From NCBI GenBank assembly GCA_951394045.1, contig OX595989.1, positions 1-64,000 of the forward strand: 64,000 nucleotides of DNA. The letters are read 5' to 3'. The notes below the pieces were generated by a model. The model was not told the DNA's origin. It did not search any database and saw only the letters and a list, made by a program, of their open reading frames with translations. This document shows, piece after piece, positions 10,245 through 21,988 of the stretch. A program made the position numbers and the translations under genes. Numbering within the stretch: the first letter of the stretch is position 1; the number at the start of each line of letters is the position of its first letter. Source of the stretch: Nitzschia sp. DOCU1 (Eukaryota; Bacillariophyta; Bacillariophyceae; Bacillariales; Bacillariaceae).

Positions 10245-11575
10245 ATGGAAAACAACAACAATGGTAATGACGGCAGTCAGGATGAGGATTTGGAGCTCCT
10301 ATTTCGATGGGTGAAGGAGGATGTGTTTAAAGTTTGTAAGTTCTTGTATGAAGGGAAGGCCGACTTGACGCATGACAAGCCAATTTTTCAGTTTTACAAG
10401 AGCCAGTTGGGGCAGCGCTTAGCAGGAGTGAAGCATTTGACTAACGAGGAGTCTAAAAAGTTGTATCTTGCCAATATATGGGCATTGGCAAACAAGAAGA
10501 ATCTGGTCAGTAAAGGGCTGGCGGTTCGAAGAAGTGGAGTGTACACGGTAATGCAAAATAGATTTATCAGTAAGTGCTACAATTACCATGGCCCGTACAA
10601 TGTGAATGCTGGGAGGTGCTGACCCCCTTTGTCCCAAGGTTTGTGCGAAACCAGTGCCCAGAAGAATTGTGTTTTCCCATGCAGGGATGTCTTTGACCAG
10701 CGAGTTAAGGAACCGATGTGGAATTACGTGTTCTATGAGCACTTCCTGCGAGCCTCGATGGGGGAGGAAACATTCAAGAAGATGGCACGTAAAGAGGAGC
10801 CCCCCACCAATGTAGCCCCTGCAGTCCCGCCTGTTCCCATGTCCACTACCCTTGACATGGGATTTGCACACATGCTTCTGAAGAATAATTACTTTGCCTG
10901 GTTGTTGATGGCAAAGAGCAAATTGAAGAACAGGCTGCTGACCGATTATGATGCAAGTCAACGATTAGAAGGGAAAATCACTCTTGCTGAGCACCTGCTT
11001 GGGAATGTGATGTTTGATCTGGAACAAGATGAGCATACTGCAAACCAGCAACAGTACCTCGTGACCCCAATGGCACCAGCAGGTGATGGTGACGGTGAGG
11101 GTGCTGCTGGAGAAGATGAACGGTATGATGAAGTAAAGAGTGCGTTTGTCACAAGAACTGATGCTCGGCGCATAGAATGCAAGAGTTCACAAGAGGCTGA
11201 AAAGCTGCAAGAAACACTCCTGAACTTGGAACAGGAGGGGGGGGTGACGGCGAGCCCATGATTGAAGTGGCTGATAAACGTGCTCATGCCCAGAAGCGTC
11301 GCAAGGTCCTGAAGGACCTGAAGTTCTACACTGTTGCTCAAAACAATGAGCGCAAGTTTCGAGGTTGGTCATCTAGAGCTCACAGCGACTTAGCGGATAC
11401 TATGGCTGCCATTGACGGAGAAGTCAATGATACAATCAAATTTGAGAAGGCGTTCAGAAAGTTGTTCAAGGCAGCCAATGAATCTGGAGTTGCAGACGCT
11501 TCTGAAGATGCGACTACAAAGCTGAATGATACTCATAAGGCAACATTGTGGGCGAGTGTGTGGGCTCAAGTTTAG
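10245..11575 (+). pseudogene. Hypothetical spliced gene with a one-base frameshift
   Basis: An ATG at 10245 opens a reading frame rich in charged residues. A GTAAGT...CCCAAG intron at 10570-10638 (69 nt) removes an in-frame TGA at 10620 and keeps the frame, joining NRFI to SLCETSAQ. The frame then runs to an 8-G run at 11237-11244. One more G would give EQEGGGDGEP and continue straight into the next frame to the stop at 11573-11575, for about 420 residues in total. The frameshift may be a real lesion or a homopolymer sequencing error. Coiled-coil-like acidic and basic helices dominate; no known domain is recognised. The telomere-bearing duplication lies immediately upstream. Confidence 0.6.
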
Positions 11576-12140
11576 CAATGCTAGAGTGTGAATAGTGATG
11601 ACTTAGAATTGGTTACATTGGATTGTAAGTCTTTCAGATTAGAGTTAGAAACAGGGTGAAGTCGTGTTGAGATGGACAGTAAGTGTTTTTGAGTAGGGGG
11701 GGACTAGCATTGGCCACTGTCCGGATGGCTGTTAGGATGAATATGAGCAGTGGTACCATTGTGGGTGGGCTTGCTTGGCATGCCACATGCATTGGCACGC
11801 ACAGTCCAATGCTGGAGGGAGGGCATGCGTTTTGTAACGGACTCACCCCCAGCCCTCCTTGGAATCAGTGGGTGAACTTAAGAGTCAATATGTGTTTTCT
11901 AAGAATCAGCCAGGCTCGTGCAGTCCCTTTGTCAAACTCGTGTAACACCTGCTTGCATGCAGTTATGACCAACAAAGAGCCATGTGGGACAAGGCCTTGG
12001 CAGCTGACATGGCCCAGTTGTTGCAACTACTGCCAGTAATTGAGTGCAATTGGTAAGACTCAATGAGTCTGTTATAAAATGGAATAGTCGGACAACCACA
12101 ATCTTGCTTTGTATGACATTGGTTAACAACACCACCCGGG
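11576..12140. other. No recognisable gene
   Basis: Overlapping ORFs on both strands are without conserved features. It separates the 10.2-11.6 kb gene from the 3' end of the converging repeat gene on the minus strand. Confidence 0.4.
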
Positions 12141-12142
12141 GT

Positions 12143-15100
12143 CTAGATGAAAAAGCCAATGGGGTCCTTGCGAAACGTTTCGTATTGATTTGGACAAAAT
12201 TCAAAAAAATCCGAAAAGTAGGCTTGTTTGGTAAACTCAGGCTTGTCGACTCCACGGTTGCGCAACCAGGTCAAAGTGTTATCAATGTCGTCGGCGCGGT
12301 CCTCGGGGGCCTGTCCAGGCTTCTTGGGAAGGAGCTGGTCGATGCGCTTGAAGGGCTTAGCCTCGGCGATGTCGTTCACCTTCGGGTTGCGGGCCCAGTT
12401 GAGGATATTCTCAACGTCCCTTGCCTTTTGTTGAGGCGTTCGGCGGTCGATGGGGGTGCTCTTCATCTTATCGAACTCGGGAGTATCGTCAAATTCTGGT
12501 TCATCAACTCCTCGGTTGCGGACCCACGTCAAGGCGTTGTCGTTGTCCTTAGCACGATCTTCCGGAGTCTGGCCGGGCTTCTTGGGCAAAAGTTGATCGA
12601 TGCGCTTGAACGGTTCAGCATCGGGAATATCATGGGCCTTGGGGTTGCGGGTTGCGGACCCAGTTGGTGATATCCTCAATATCCTTGGCCTTGTGCTGAG
12701 GAGTTCGACCATCCGGCATAGTCTTGAACGGTGAATCGGGTCCGAACTCAGGCTCGTCGACTCCACGGTTACGCAACCAGGTCAAAGTGTTATCATTGTC
12801 GTAGAGTGTTATCATTGTCGTAGACGCGGTATTCGGGAGACTGGCCGGGCTTTCGGGGTAGCAGCTGATCGATACGCTTGAAGGGCTCGGTCTCTGGCGT
12901 TTCCTTTTCCGTCGGGTTGCGGGCCCAGTCGGGCGTTCGACGGTCGATGGGGATGCTCTGCAACTTGTTAAATTGAGGGGTGTTTTCGAATTTGGGCTAA
13001 TCAACACCACGGCTACGAAACCAAGTCAAAGCGCTGTCAATATCTTTGGAACGATCCTCCGGGGTTTGGCCAGGCTTCTTGGGCAAAAGCTGGTCAACAA
13101 GCTTGACGCTTCAGTCAGAGGAGTGTCTTCCACCTTAGGATTGCGGACCCAGTCGAGAACGTCTTCAATATCCTTGGCCTTTTGCTCGGGGGTGCGACGG
13201 TCGATCGGAATGCTTTGCATCGTATCGAAACAGGGAGTGTCCTCGAAATCGGGTTGATCCACTTCGCGATTGCGCAACAAACTTAAAGCGCTGTTTATAT
13301 CGTTGGCGCGTTCTTTGGGAGATTGCCCAGGTGTCTTTGGGAGTAATTGGTCAACGCACTTGAATGCTTCAGCTTCGGGCGTGTCTTTCACATTCGGATT
13401 TCGCACCCAGTTAAGGATATCCTCCGTATCCTTGGCCTTTTCCTCCGGTGATCGGCGGTCGATAAAGATACTTTGCATTTTCTCAAAGGGGACCGTGGGT
13501 TCGTCGGCAAGGTCGACTCCACGATTTCGAAGCCAAGTCAAAGCGTTATAGCCAAGTCAAAGCGTTATCGATGTCCTTGGCCCTGTCTTCGGGAGACTGG
13601 TTACTCTTCTTGGGAAGTAACTGATCGACTTTCTTGAATGGTTCAGTCTCGGGAGAGTCTTGCTCACGGGGGTCGCGGACCAAGTTGGTAATGTCCTCAA
13701 GATCCTTGGCCTTGCTGAGGAGTTCTGCTATCGGGCAGTGGAACCATGCCAATTCTCTTGGAAGAAGGCGGGGTATCATCATCCCCAACATCAATTCCAT
13801 TGTTCCTGCACCAGTTCAGTTGGCCCGATTCTGGAGTTTGTCCTGGCTTCCTGGGAAGAAGCAAGTCCATCTTCTTGAAGATATCATTCGGGCCAGGCGG
13901 CACATCCTCTTTGATTCAAGGTCCTTCTGGCGATCTTCGGGGGATCTGCGGGTTCCCATGGGCTGCATAGACTGCTTTTTGAAACCAGGGACATTTGGCT
14001 CCTCGTCCAGCTTCACTCCGTTAGTGCGAAGCCAGTTGAGGACATTCTCAATCTCGCCCGCCCGGTCCTCGGGCGTTTGCTATCGCTTCCTTGGCAACAT
14101 TTGGTCAATCTTCTTGAATTCACCTGTAGGATCTTCTGTCGGATTCATGCCATTGCGGATACAGCTTAGAACATCATCGACGTCCTTGGCTCGGTCGTTA
14201 ACCGTGCGCGGGCGCGATGGTTCAAATCCGAGCTTCTTGAAAGCTGGATGTGATGGAAGTTCATCCAAAGGAACGTCGTTGTTCCTGGCCCAGTCAAGAA
14301 CACCCTCGATCTCACGGGCCCTGTCTTCGGGCTTTTGAGTTCTCTTCTTTGTGGCAAAAGCTGGTCAACGTTCTCGAAGTCGCCAGTGACATTGTCAACA
14401 ACGTCCTTGCCGTTTCGGAGCCATGTCAGTACATCATCCAAGTCCTTCTTGCGGTCTTGGGGGGAACGACGAGTGACTGGAATGGAATGCAATTTATCAA
14501 AGCCGGGAACATCGCCGTCTTCGAATCCTGGTGTCGTGTTTCGAATCCAGACCAATGCACCCTCAATATCCTTAGCACGGTCTTCGGGCAACTGTTTTGG
14601 CTTTGTTGGCATGTGTTGGTCGATGCGCTTAAACTCGCCGGTAGGGTCATCTGTGGGCTGTTTACCGTTTCGAATCCAAGTGGCAATAACATCAACATCT
14701 TGAGAGCGTTCTTCTGGGCTTCTGCGCGAGAATGGCACCGAAGGAAGCTTGTCAAAGGGCAAAACATCATCGTCGAAAGACGTCTGGACGCCGACATTTC
14801 GCATCTAGTCCATAACCCCTTCGATTTCGCGCGCACGGTCTTCAGGCGACTGGATCTTAGTTTTTGGCAAAATTTGATCGATGCGCTTGAATTGGCCGGT
14901 AGGGTCCTCGGAATCAGGGGATCCGTTTCGCAACCAGGTCAAAACATCATCAACCTCCCTGCTGCGCTCGTCAGGGGAGCGTCGAAAGATTGGGAAGTCT
15001 CCGATTTTCTTCATTGGAGCGTCGTCTTCGTTCACCGCCGGAGATACACCATTGTTACGCATCCAGTCAAGAGCGTTTTCGATTTCTCGAGCGCGGTCTT

Positions 15101-16110
15101 CAGGCTTTTCGATCTTCTTGAAATCGCCCAACGGGTGGTTCGAATCGTTCTTGCCACTTCGGATCCAAGTCATAATGTTATCAAGATCCTCTTCACGATC
15201 CTCGGGGCGCCTTCTGGTAACAGGAATGGAGTCAAGTTTCGAAAAGCGGGGCACGTCTTCGTCATCGAAGGCGGGTGAAACTCCCTTGTTTCTGATCCAG
15301 TTAAGAGCATTGTCGATGTCATGAGCTCGCTCAAGAGGCGTTTGTCCCTTTTTGCGCGGGAGCATTTGGTCGATTCGTTTGAAATCGCCTTGGGAATCAT
15401 CAACTTCGTCCTTGCCGTTTCTCAACCATGTCAAAACATCGTCGAGCTCCTTGGCTGCTTGTTCAGGAGAGCGTCGGTCGATAGGAACTCTGTCAACGGG
15501 TGAAATGCCATATCTGGGAAGTCCTCGTCTGGACTAATACAATTGTTGCGCATCCAGTCAATTGCACCTTCAATGTCACGAGCACGTTACTCGGGAGACT
15601 GGCCGGCACGACGAGGGAGAAGCTGATCAACCTTCTTGAATTCGCCCGTCACGTTGTCGGACGGATTCTTGCCGTTGCGCAGCCATGTCAAGGCATCATC
15701 GACATCCTTCTTGCGGTCTTCAGGGGAACGACGGGAGACCGGCACAGATACAATTTTCTTCATGCCCGGGACGTCAACCTCGTCCTCGGAGGGCTTAAAG
15801 CCATGGTTGCGGCACCAATCTAAAGCTCCTCTGATCTCCCATGCGCAATCCTCTGGCTTTTGGCTCTTCTTCTTGGGAAGGGCCGATCTTCTTGAACTCA
15901 CCAGTAGGGTCGGAAGTCTTCATGCCGTTCCTGATCCAAGTGTTGACATTATCAACATCATTCTGACGATCCTCATCGAGACAAAAAGGTACAGCCGGCC
16001 TTTTGTTAGGCAGGAGGCAAAGACTCGTCGCCAGGAGACACGCCGTTGTTGCGCATCCAGTCAAGGGCGCCCTCGATCTCTCGAGCACGGTCTTCGGGAG
16101 ATTGACTCGA
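12143..16110 (-). pseudogene. Decayed WLRN tandem-repeat gene (3' portion)
   Basis: Read on the minus strand, nearly 4 kb encodes degenerate units of about 35 residues that alternate in two types. Type A is like PEDRAREIEGALDWMRNNGV followed by an acidic DVPGFKKLDS segment. Type B is like SPEDRKKDVDDVLTWLRNGK followed by a TGEFKKIDQLLPRK segment. Each unit centres on a D-x4-L-x-W-[LIMV]-R-N core, suggesting an ancient two-helix repeat. The C-terminal units (12.1-13.5 kb) form a distinct subtype ending NRGVDEPEFDDTPEFDKM. The frame is broken many times: TAG at 14805, a stop at 15587, 19-bp duplications at 12786 and 13531, and frameshifts near 12650, 13020, 13130, 14310 and 15880. The last unit ends at a TAG at 12143. 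No known domain or function is recognised; the N-terminus is missing here. Confidence 0.75.
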
Positions 16111-16144
16111 TGCAATGCAATGGTAAGAATGGAAAGCTGCGTAT

Positions 16145-16345
16145 TCAATACATGGCTATTTGATCTTCAATCTCGTCGGATTCCGTTCCATCATAATAAA
16201 AGTAGATGCCAGGCATTAACAACCGATGCTGTTCGAAGTCAGTTAGTGCGATTGAGCCACAATATTCGATGCCGTCGGGATATTGCGCCGGTTCGAGATC
16301 TTTGGGGTCAAGCCGAAGACAGATCGTCGGCGTTGTTTTTGTCAT
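16145..16345 (-). CDS. Small hypothetical ORF, 66 aa
   Basis: The ATG at 16345 opens an acidic 66-residue frame with balanced composition (starts MTKTTPTICLRLDPKDLE, includes GIEYCGSIALTDFEQ). It lies just upstream of the broken 5' edge of the WLRN gene on the same strand. It could be a small gene, a fragment, or chance. There is no homology call. Confidence 0.25.
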   Translation of the reverse strand: MTKTTPTICLRLDPKDLEPAQYPDGIEYCGSIALTDFEQHRLLMPGIYFYYDGTESDEIEDQIAMY

Positions 16346-16699
16346 GGCCGTTTACGCAAAAGTTGTGGACTCATTTTTCTTCTCGGTGTCTATGATGCTG
16401 GCCGTTGCCATGGTACCGAGTGCCGGAAACGTAGACAAGTGCTGTCGTTGAAACAAGACGACGATGAACCGATGGACATCTAATGATCGTTCGCAGTTAC
16501 CTTGATGAGCAGAAAATGCGGGCAAACGTTCGGGTTTCGGTTGTGTTCGCCCGAAGGGCGCAATTTTGTACTTAACGGCCGGCTTCGAGCACCTCCACCA
16601 GAAGATTCTCCGGAATCTTTGAGCTTCGCGCACATCAAAATTTGCAGGTGCTCGCTAGATATCCGAAAAATGGCTTGACCGGTGGGGTAGGTGGGATAG

Positions 16700-19390
16700 G
16701 TTCTCGCCCCGACGAGGATGGCTTTTGATCCATATTGTTGCTCTTGTTGTTGCAACGTCAATCGAGGAAATGGAGGACAATGTCTTGATGAACGTGTGTG
16801 TAATGGCAGAAACAGAAGAATACTTGCGCGAATGATCCAACTGCGGCAACGTACGGCGCGGACAACGCCTCACTATCTGGGGCCGGAGTCACAGGATCTA
16901 ATCCAGACAAGGAAGGTTTTGATCGGTATTGCTAAGCGACGAGGAAAAGTATTGCCAACATCTAGTTCCATTCCTGGTCAAGTGGAGTTAGATCCTTATG
17001 TCGTTGCCAGTTCACCTACCGCTGGAACCCCCCTCCCCGAAAAGTGAGCCCAAAAGCAGCATCAAGGAACGTGAAGCAACAGAAGAAGCCAAAGACCTAG
17101 CCTGCCAAGATCGAGAGCGTTTGTTTTTGAATGCAACGAAAGGGACTTGATTGAAGCAGTGTGAATTGTGGGAAGGATGCCACCCGGACGATGATGACTT
17201 GAAAAGTACGAAGCAGAAGAGGATGAGGACGATGAATTCCCGCGCACGCTGAAGAAAGTCGTCGGCCCCAGTCGTATTTGTCTAGTAAAAAAATTGGAAA
17301 CGGCATCTCATGATTCTTCCACGTCGAGTCCATCCGTCGAAACTTGTCGTCAGACCGGAAAGGAAAAGTCTGCCAAACGCAAACGCGATGGAGACGACGA
17401 AGAGGACGAAGACGATGCTGCATCCAAAGAAGACTCTCCGGGTGAAGACGAAGAACACTGGTGCAGACGATGTGTCTACCCAACATCAGCCGCTGAGAAG
17501 AAGGCCAGGAAAAAGACGAACAAGGCGAAAAGGGTCTCAAGACTACCAAGAATGAGCCACAGGCTGTAAAGAAGCGAAGTCGTCCACCCATACCCTACAG
17601 CAAGGTCAAGGCGATTAGGGAACTAGTAGCCAGTGTATCGACTGCGAATTTTGCCAAGAAAGGCTAGTAGAAGCACAAAAGGAAAAGAAGAAGAAAAGGC
17701 CCGCCTGCCTAAGACCTTGGAACGAAACAAGCACGTTGCCAAAGGAGGGGCGATGTGGAGGAGCAAACTCCGCGAATCCGAAGCCCCCCGCTACAAACAA
17801 ATGGGTATGCTGGAGTTTGAGGAGCATGTCATTGATTGGAAGCAAGAAACTAACATCCGAGAGATGCTGCTCGATGATACAAACGTCGACGATGATGAAC
17901 AAACTTTGGAGGATGAAATCTTGACCTATCAGAATCATCAACGACTGTCCCTCGGAACAACTGTTGGAAGCAAGGCCTTCAAGCCCGAGCCAGGCACCAA
18001 TCACGACCGTGCTCATTAGAACTTTTGCAATGAATGCGCTTCCATCCTATGCCCATGTTCAGCCAATTAGCCGCGACAGCAAATGAAGATTTGTATCGCA
18101 TCTTTCATCATTGTTTACTCCCACTTCATGCACAATTCGGACTGAACGACGACGGAGTGTTCCGGGGGATATCAGCGAGCGCCCACTACTTACCTTCACG
18201 GCAGTCCATACGATTGAGCATCTCGCTGCTGTTCTCAATGATTTGCAGGAGGCCTACAAGACGACTTGTATTTTCTTGCTTTTTGGCCCGGCATCGCGGA
18301 AGAAGAATCGGCTTTCGATTCGGAAGATTTCAAAGTTTCTGCAGTCATCCATCAAAGGCGATGGCACGAAAACGAACCTTCCTCGCCCAAAGTAAATGGA
18401 GAAGAAGATTAATAAGCATGACGGCGTCGGATCAGCTGAGATGCATTGGTTCCTGTGGATTTCAAAAAATAAGCCAGTGGACGACATCTTAGAAGATCTC
18501 TTGTATGGTTTTGCTGTCGAAGAACGTGGTCTGATCTCGCAGCTGGATAGAACAAGGAAACTACTTACGACGATGGTAAGTGCCCCATCAACTTGACGCC
18601 CCCGAGCCCACCAGATCTCTTACTGTTTTGTCTTCCAAACGGTTATTTTGCCCAGACGAATCTCTTTGTCAAAGAAACTCGTCACGTGGTAGATCTTTTC
18701 GGCGTAACGACCAAGCAATCTTCCCGTCCCGCCAACCCAAATGAAGTGCACCCTCCAAGACCGAAGGTACTCTTGCCGACGACCCGGTCAAAAGAGTACT
18801 TGACCATGATGTCTCATTTCAAGATTGATTCTTGCTGCGTGATGCGTGGTCACTCAAATCCTGATTTTGATTTCGCGAACTGGGTACACATGGGCGGTAT
18901 TGATGGCCTGTTAGTGCCGTTCAAGGATTCTCAACACGCGGACATAAACAGCACTGATGGCTGCTTCCGACAGGGTTAGGCGGCTGCGACCATGTGGATA
19001 CTACGGAATCTCGGATTGAAGAGGCGAAGGTCGACGTTCCAGCCACAGCTCCATCTGCATCGGACGAGGCAAATGATCAAGCGCGAAACAACGAATGGAG
19101 AACAGGCTGCCATGATGGGATTGGATGGGCAAACAAGGGACCACGCTTCACACTCACTAGCTATCGAGGCCAAGCAAGACGATGTGTTGTCCGAGTTGCC
19201 CAACAATGGCGAGAAGACACTCGTGCCAATCAAACGTTGCTTGAATGTTTTCGGCGTCCTGTAACCGAGGTGGCGGTCGATGCCGTGGCAGAGGAAGAGG
19301 TCGCAGGCCAGGGGCAGAGTGAGGTTGCGATCCGATTAAAGGACGATAAGGGGAATGCCCCAAATGACGAAAATACAGCTCATGGATGAT
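16700..19390 (+). pseudogene. Decaying multi-exon gene of unknown function
   Basis: Several plus-strand frames join into coherent coding-like blocks. 17294-17569 is a Lys/Glu-rich linker. About 17510-17660 contains PPIPYSKVKAIRELVASV. 17700-18019 contains MLEFEEHVIDWKQETN. 18150-18575 contains TIEHLAAVLNDLQEAYKTTC and VDDILEDLLYGFAVEERG. A GTAAGT...TTGCCCAG intron at 18576-18655 (80 nt) then joins LLTTM to TNLFVKETRHVVDLFG in the correct phase. The TAA at 18393 and several frameshifts make it non-functional as read. The intron and the long-range strand consistency argue that it was a real gene. No family is recognised. Confidence 0.4.
18576..18655 (+). other. Probable intron (80 nt)
   Basis: ATG|GTAAGT at the donor and a pyrimidine-rich tract ending TTTTGCCCAG|ACG at the acceptor. 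Removing it connects two open frames in phase, bypassing the TGA at 18596. Confidence 0.55.
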
Positions 19391-20668
19391 GCTTGCATAG
19401 TTTTGGGTCTAGGCACGGGATGTTTCTGGATTCTAGATCGACTATAATCCAAGCATAACTTGGCAGCAGAGGCCCATGGCTCATTTAACTCCTCCCATGG
19501 CTCCCCACATACTAGGCACAAGACAACAATTATGACATCCTCCTGACGGCGTTGGAATGTTGAATAACGAGATTTTTATCGAATGATCAGCGGAGCCGTG
19601 ATTCGATTCTTGTAGCGTCAGTGCAAGGCGGACCATTGCCAGTCGATTCTTCTTCGTTGACATGATGGCGGCGTGAGTTTGGAACATCTGTGCTTGTGTA
19701 GCATCTTCTTCTAAGAAATCAAGGCGAGTTTGATAAAAGGAAGGACTTGTGCTCCGAAAACGTTATTCCCTGCTACTAGTATGGAGCTTGTATGGGACCC
19801 TTTTCTACCGATGCAGCGCATCTATTAGCGCTAGCTACCGGTAGACGATTATGTCGGTACCATTGCTTCTTGCTGGGCTCATGGTATAGCATCATGTCCA
19901 CAGTCGACATTAGCTACTCCACTACTAGCCATGCCGCGCAACGTCTACCTGCAAAGTGTCTCTTGTCCTAGCTACTACAACGCCCCCAAACTGCTACGTT
20001 TTGTAATCATGAGTAGTATAGATTCACATTTGAATCTCTACTGTGGCTGAACGACAATCAAAATGAAGCAATTGATGTTTTGCTAGCTTCTACTAGCTTG
20101 TATTTCACGAGGATGCGTACGTCGATCTTCTTCGATCGCCACGGTAGTTGATCCTCTCTGACCGTCAAGGTAGCTTTTGCTTAGTTGTTGCTAACTGGAT
20201 ATTACTTTCACTACCTCCTCCTGTAGCTAGAGTAGCAACTCTAGCTAGAGTATGCTACTCGTCGGGGAAAACGACGCCTGCTGACAACTGCCCCAATCCG
20301 GTCCATTCAGTCGTTTCAACGCAGTCAATCCATATCTCTAGCGGCGCGTTCCAACCGCTCAACGCGCCTTTGGGTTAAGTTTCGTGGAAATGCTCATTCT
20401 CCATACACGTATATTTAATAGTTTTAGCGGAGCACGGTCGGCGACAATTTGAAATTTTCATGCCGATCCCAAGATTAGAACATCAATCGATGCCCATCAC
20501 TTATTTGACTGATTCTCACAACACCTTTCATCATCTACCTCAAACTAGTGATTCAAATCGGCCCTTGCTACAACTCATGGACAGATAAAAGCGCTTGTAA
20601 TTACATTTCGGGCACAACATTCAAGCTCTTTTGGAGCTGTTATTTTACCTTTCTTTTTATTCCTTGCC
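19391..20668. other. Intergenic, CTAG-rich
   Basis: No gene seen. The interval is rich in CTAG-containing words such as GCTAGCTAC, and contains one palindromic CTACCGGTAG at 19835-19844. It includes the upstream region of the gene at 20669. Confidence 0.5.
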
Positions 20669-21385
20669 ATGACCTGTACCCCTGGAGCTACCGCGGGGGT
20701 AGCTACCAATGTGGGCCTAGATGGCTTGATGACGATAAAACCCAAGGCGGTAAAAGCTGCAACTTCGTATAGTCGCCCTACCAAGATACAGTTTCATAAG
20801 AAGGTCCGAATACGGTGCATTATGAGTCATAAACACTGGACTCGTGCAGAAAAGAGTAGCTATTGGTATTCGGGGCAAGACTTTACCAAAATGAAGGGAG
20901 AGGCTTTGATGATCATGAAGTCGGCGCAAGCACAAGGGGTATCATCGGACTGGGAAGAATTACAGGCCGTTGGATTAGAATCGACAGAATATTGTAAGAT
21001 TCGTCGAACCAAGATTCAAGAAGTAAAGCTATCTGTTTTGAAAGAACAAGAGCGATTGTGGAACGAACGAGCAGAACCTGACGTCCACGTCGAGTCGTTG
21101 GCAATTCGATCACAGTGGGCGTCTCAATCCAGTCGAGAAGAAGCTTTTCGAAGGGCTCAAATCATTGCTGCTCATGTCCATGGATACGATTCGAGATCAT
21201 TGTACTACTCGTATCCCAGCTATTGTCAGGACGGTTGCTGCCAGCACAACTATGATGCTAAGGCCTTGCCCTCGCCCAAGGCGATGATGGCATCTTCACT
21301 ATACGTCGAGTCACCTGGACGCAAGCGCGTCCTTCCGGTGGTTCTTTCACAAGATGCGTCCCTTTCAATGCATCGAATTCAATGA
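20669..21385 (+). CDS. WY-x3-D family protein (diatom-type, unknown function), 238 aa
   Basis: A single-exon frame from an ATG at 20669. Residues 40-170 carry the family pattern: IQFHKKVRIRC, then WTRAEKSSYWYSGQDFTKMK (aromatic pair WY then a DF), a central GLES in place of GLET, then VLKEQERLWNERA (the EQExxW motif) and a helical segment ending RAQIIAAHVHG. Homologues at 29252-30082 and 35104-36216 share the order V+F, WY..xD(F/L), GLE, (E/Q)QE. Such families are abundant in diatom genomes without assigned function. No signal peptide or membrane helix is visible, so the product is probably intracellular. A CTACCGGTAG palindrome lies 825 bp upstream. Confidence 0.8.
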   Translation: MTCTPGATAGVATNVGLDGLMTIKPKAVKAATSYSRPTKIQFHKKVRIRCIMSHKHWTRAEKSSYWYSGQDFTKMKGEALMIMKSAQAQGVSSDWEELQAVGLESTEYCKIRRTKIQEVKLSVLKEQERLWNERAEPDVHVESLAIRSQWASQSSREEAFRRAQIIAAHVHGYDSRSLYYSYPSYCQDGCCQHNYDAKALPSPKAMMASSLYVESPGRKRVLPVVLSQDASLSMHRIQ

Positions 21386-21988
21386 ATCGGGGTTAACTTC
21401 ATCTAGCTAGCTATACATCTGCTGGAGGAGTAATCTCGTCATCTCGTCCATAATACCCCTAGCTTATTTCCTGGCAATTTAATTCCTACTTTGCTATGCT
21501 TCATAAGTATCGCTTCCGTTTGCAAGAGGGATTTGTTTTCTCTGAACGTTCCTCCTACTAGGATGGGGGTTCATAGTTTCCTTTGCGCAACTACGAGATG
21601 GGAGTCGTCGTGTGGATTCAGTCTCGAAGCCGCGTCGTTCCTGCCCCAGCATGCGAAGGCCCGAAGGCTGCCCGACTAGAGCTGCAAACGCAGGTAACGA
21701 CTCTAGAATGCAACACTATATGGTGTGTCTGCAATCTTACTATTGTGTGATGGAGATGAATGCTTCAGGGTCGTGTAGATTCAATGCCAAAAGGGGGTGG
21801 CTCTGAGTCCCAAGCACGTCCTTCCTGCCCCACTATCCGACCTTAGCTTCAAACGCCTACGACGAATCTAGAATATATGTTGCGTTTCAATCCTATTTTG
21901 TATTCCGCTACGGTTGTAGTCATAGATGCCTTCCAACACAGGCACAATCGTTTTTTTCTTCCACACTCTCTACAGCAACAAATCGTGA
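21386..21988. other. Intergenic
   Basis: This separates converging genes. Short ORFs show no features. A diverged duplicated stretch (around TCGTTCCTGCCCCAGCATG at 21638 and GTCCTTCCTGCCCCACTAT at 21818) is visible. Confidence 0.5.

Noticed and set aside
13634..15278. Long plus-strand ORFs across the WLRN array (234 and 342 codons)
   Set aside because: They are antisense shadows of the minus-strand repeats and carry no independent signal.
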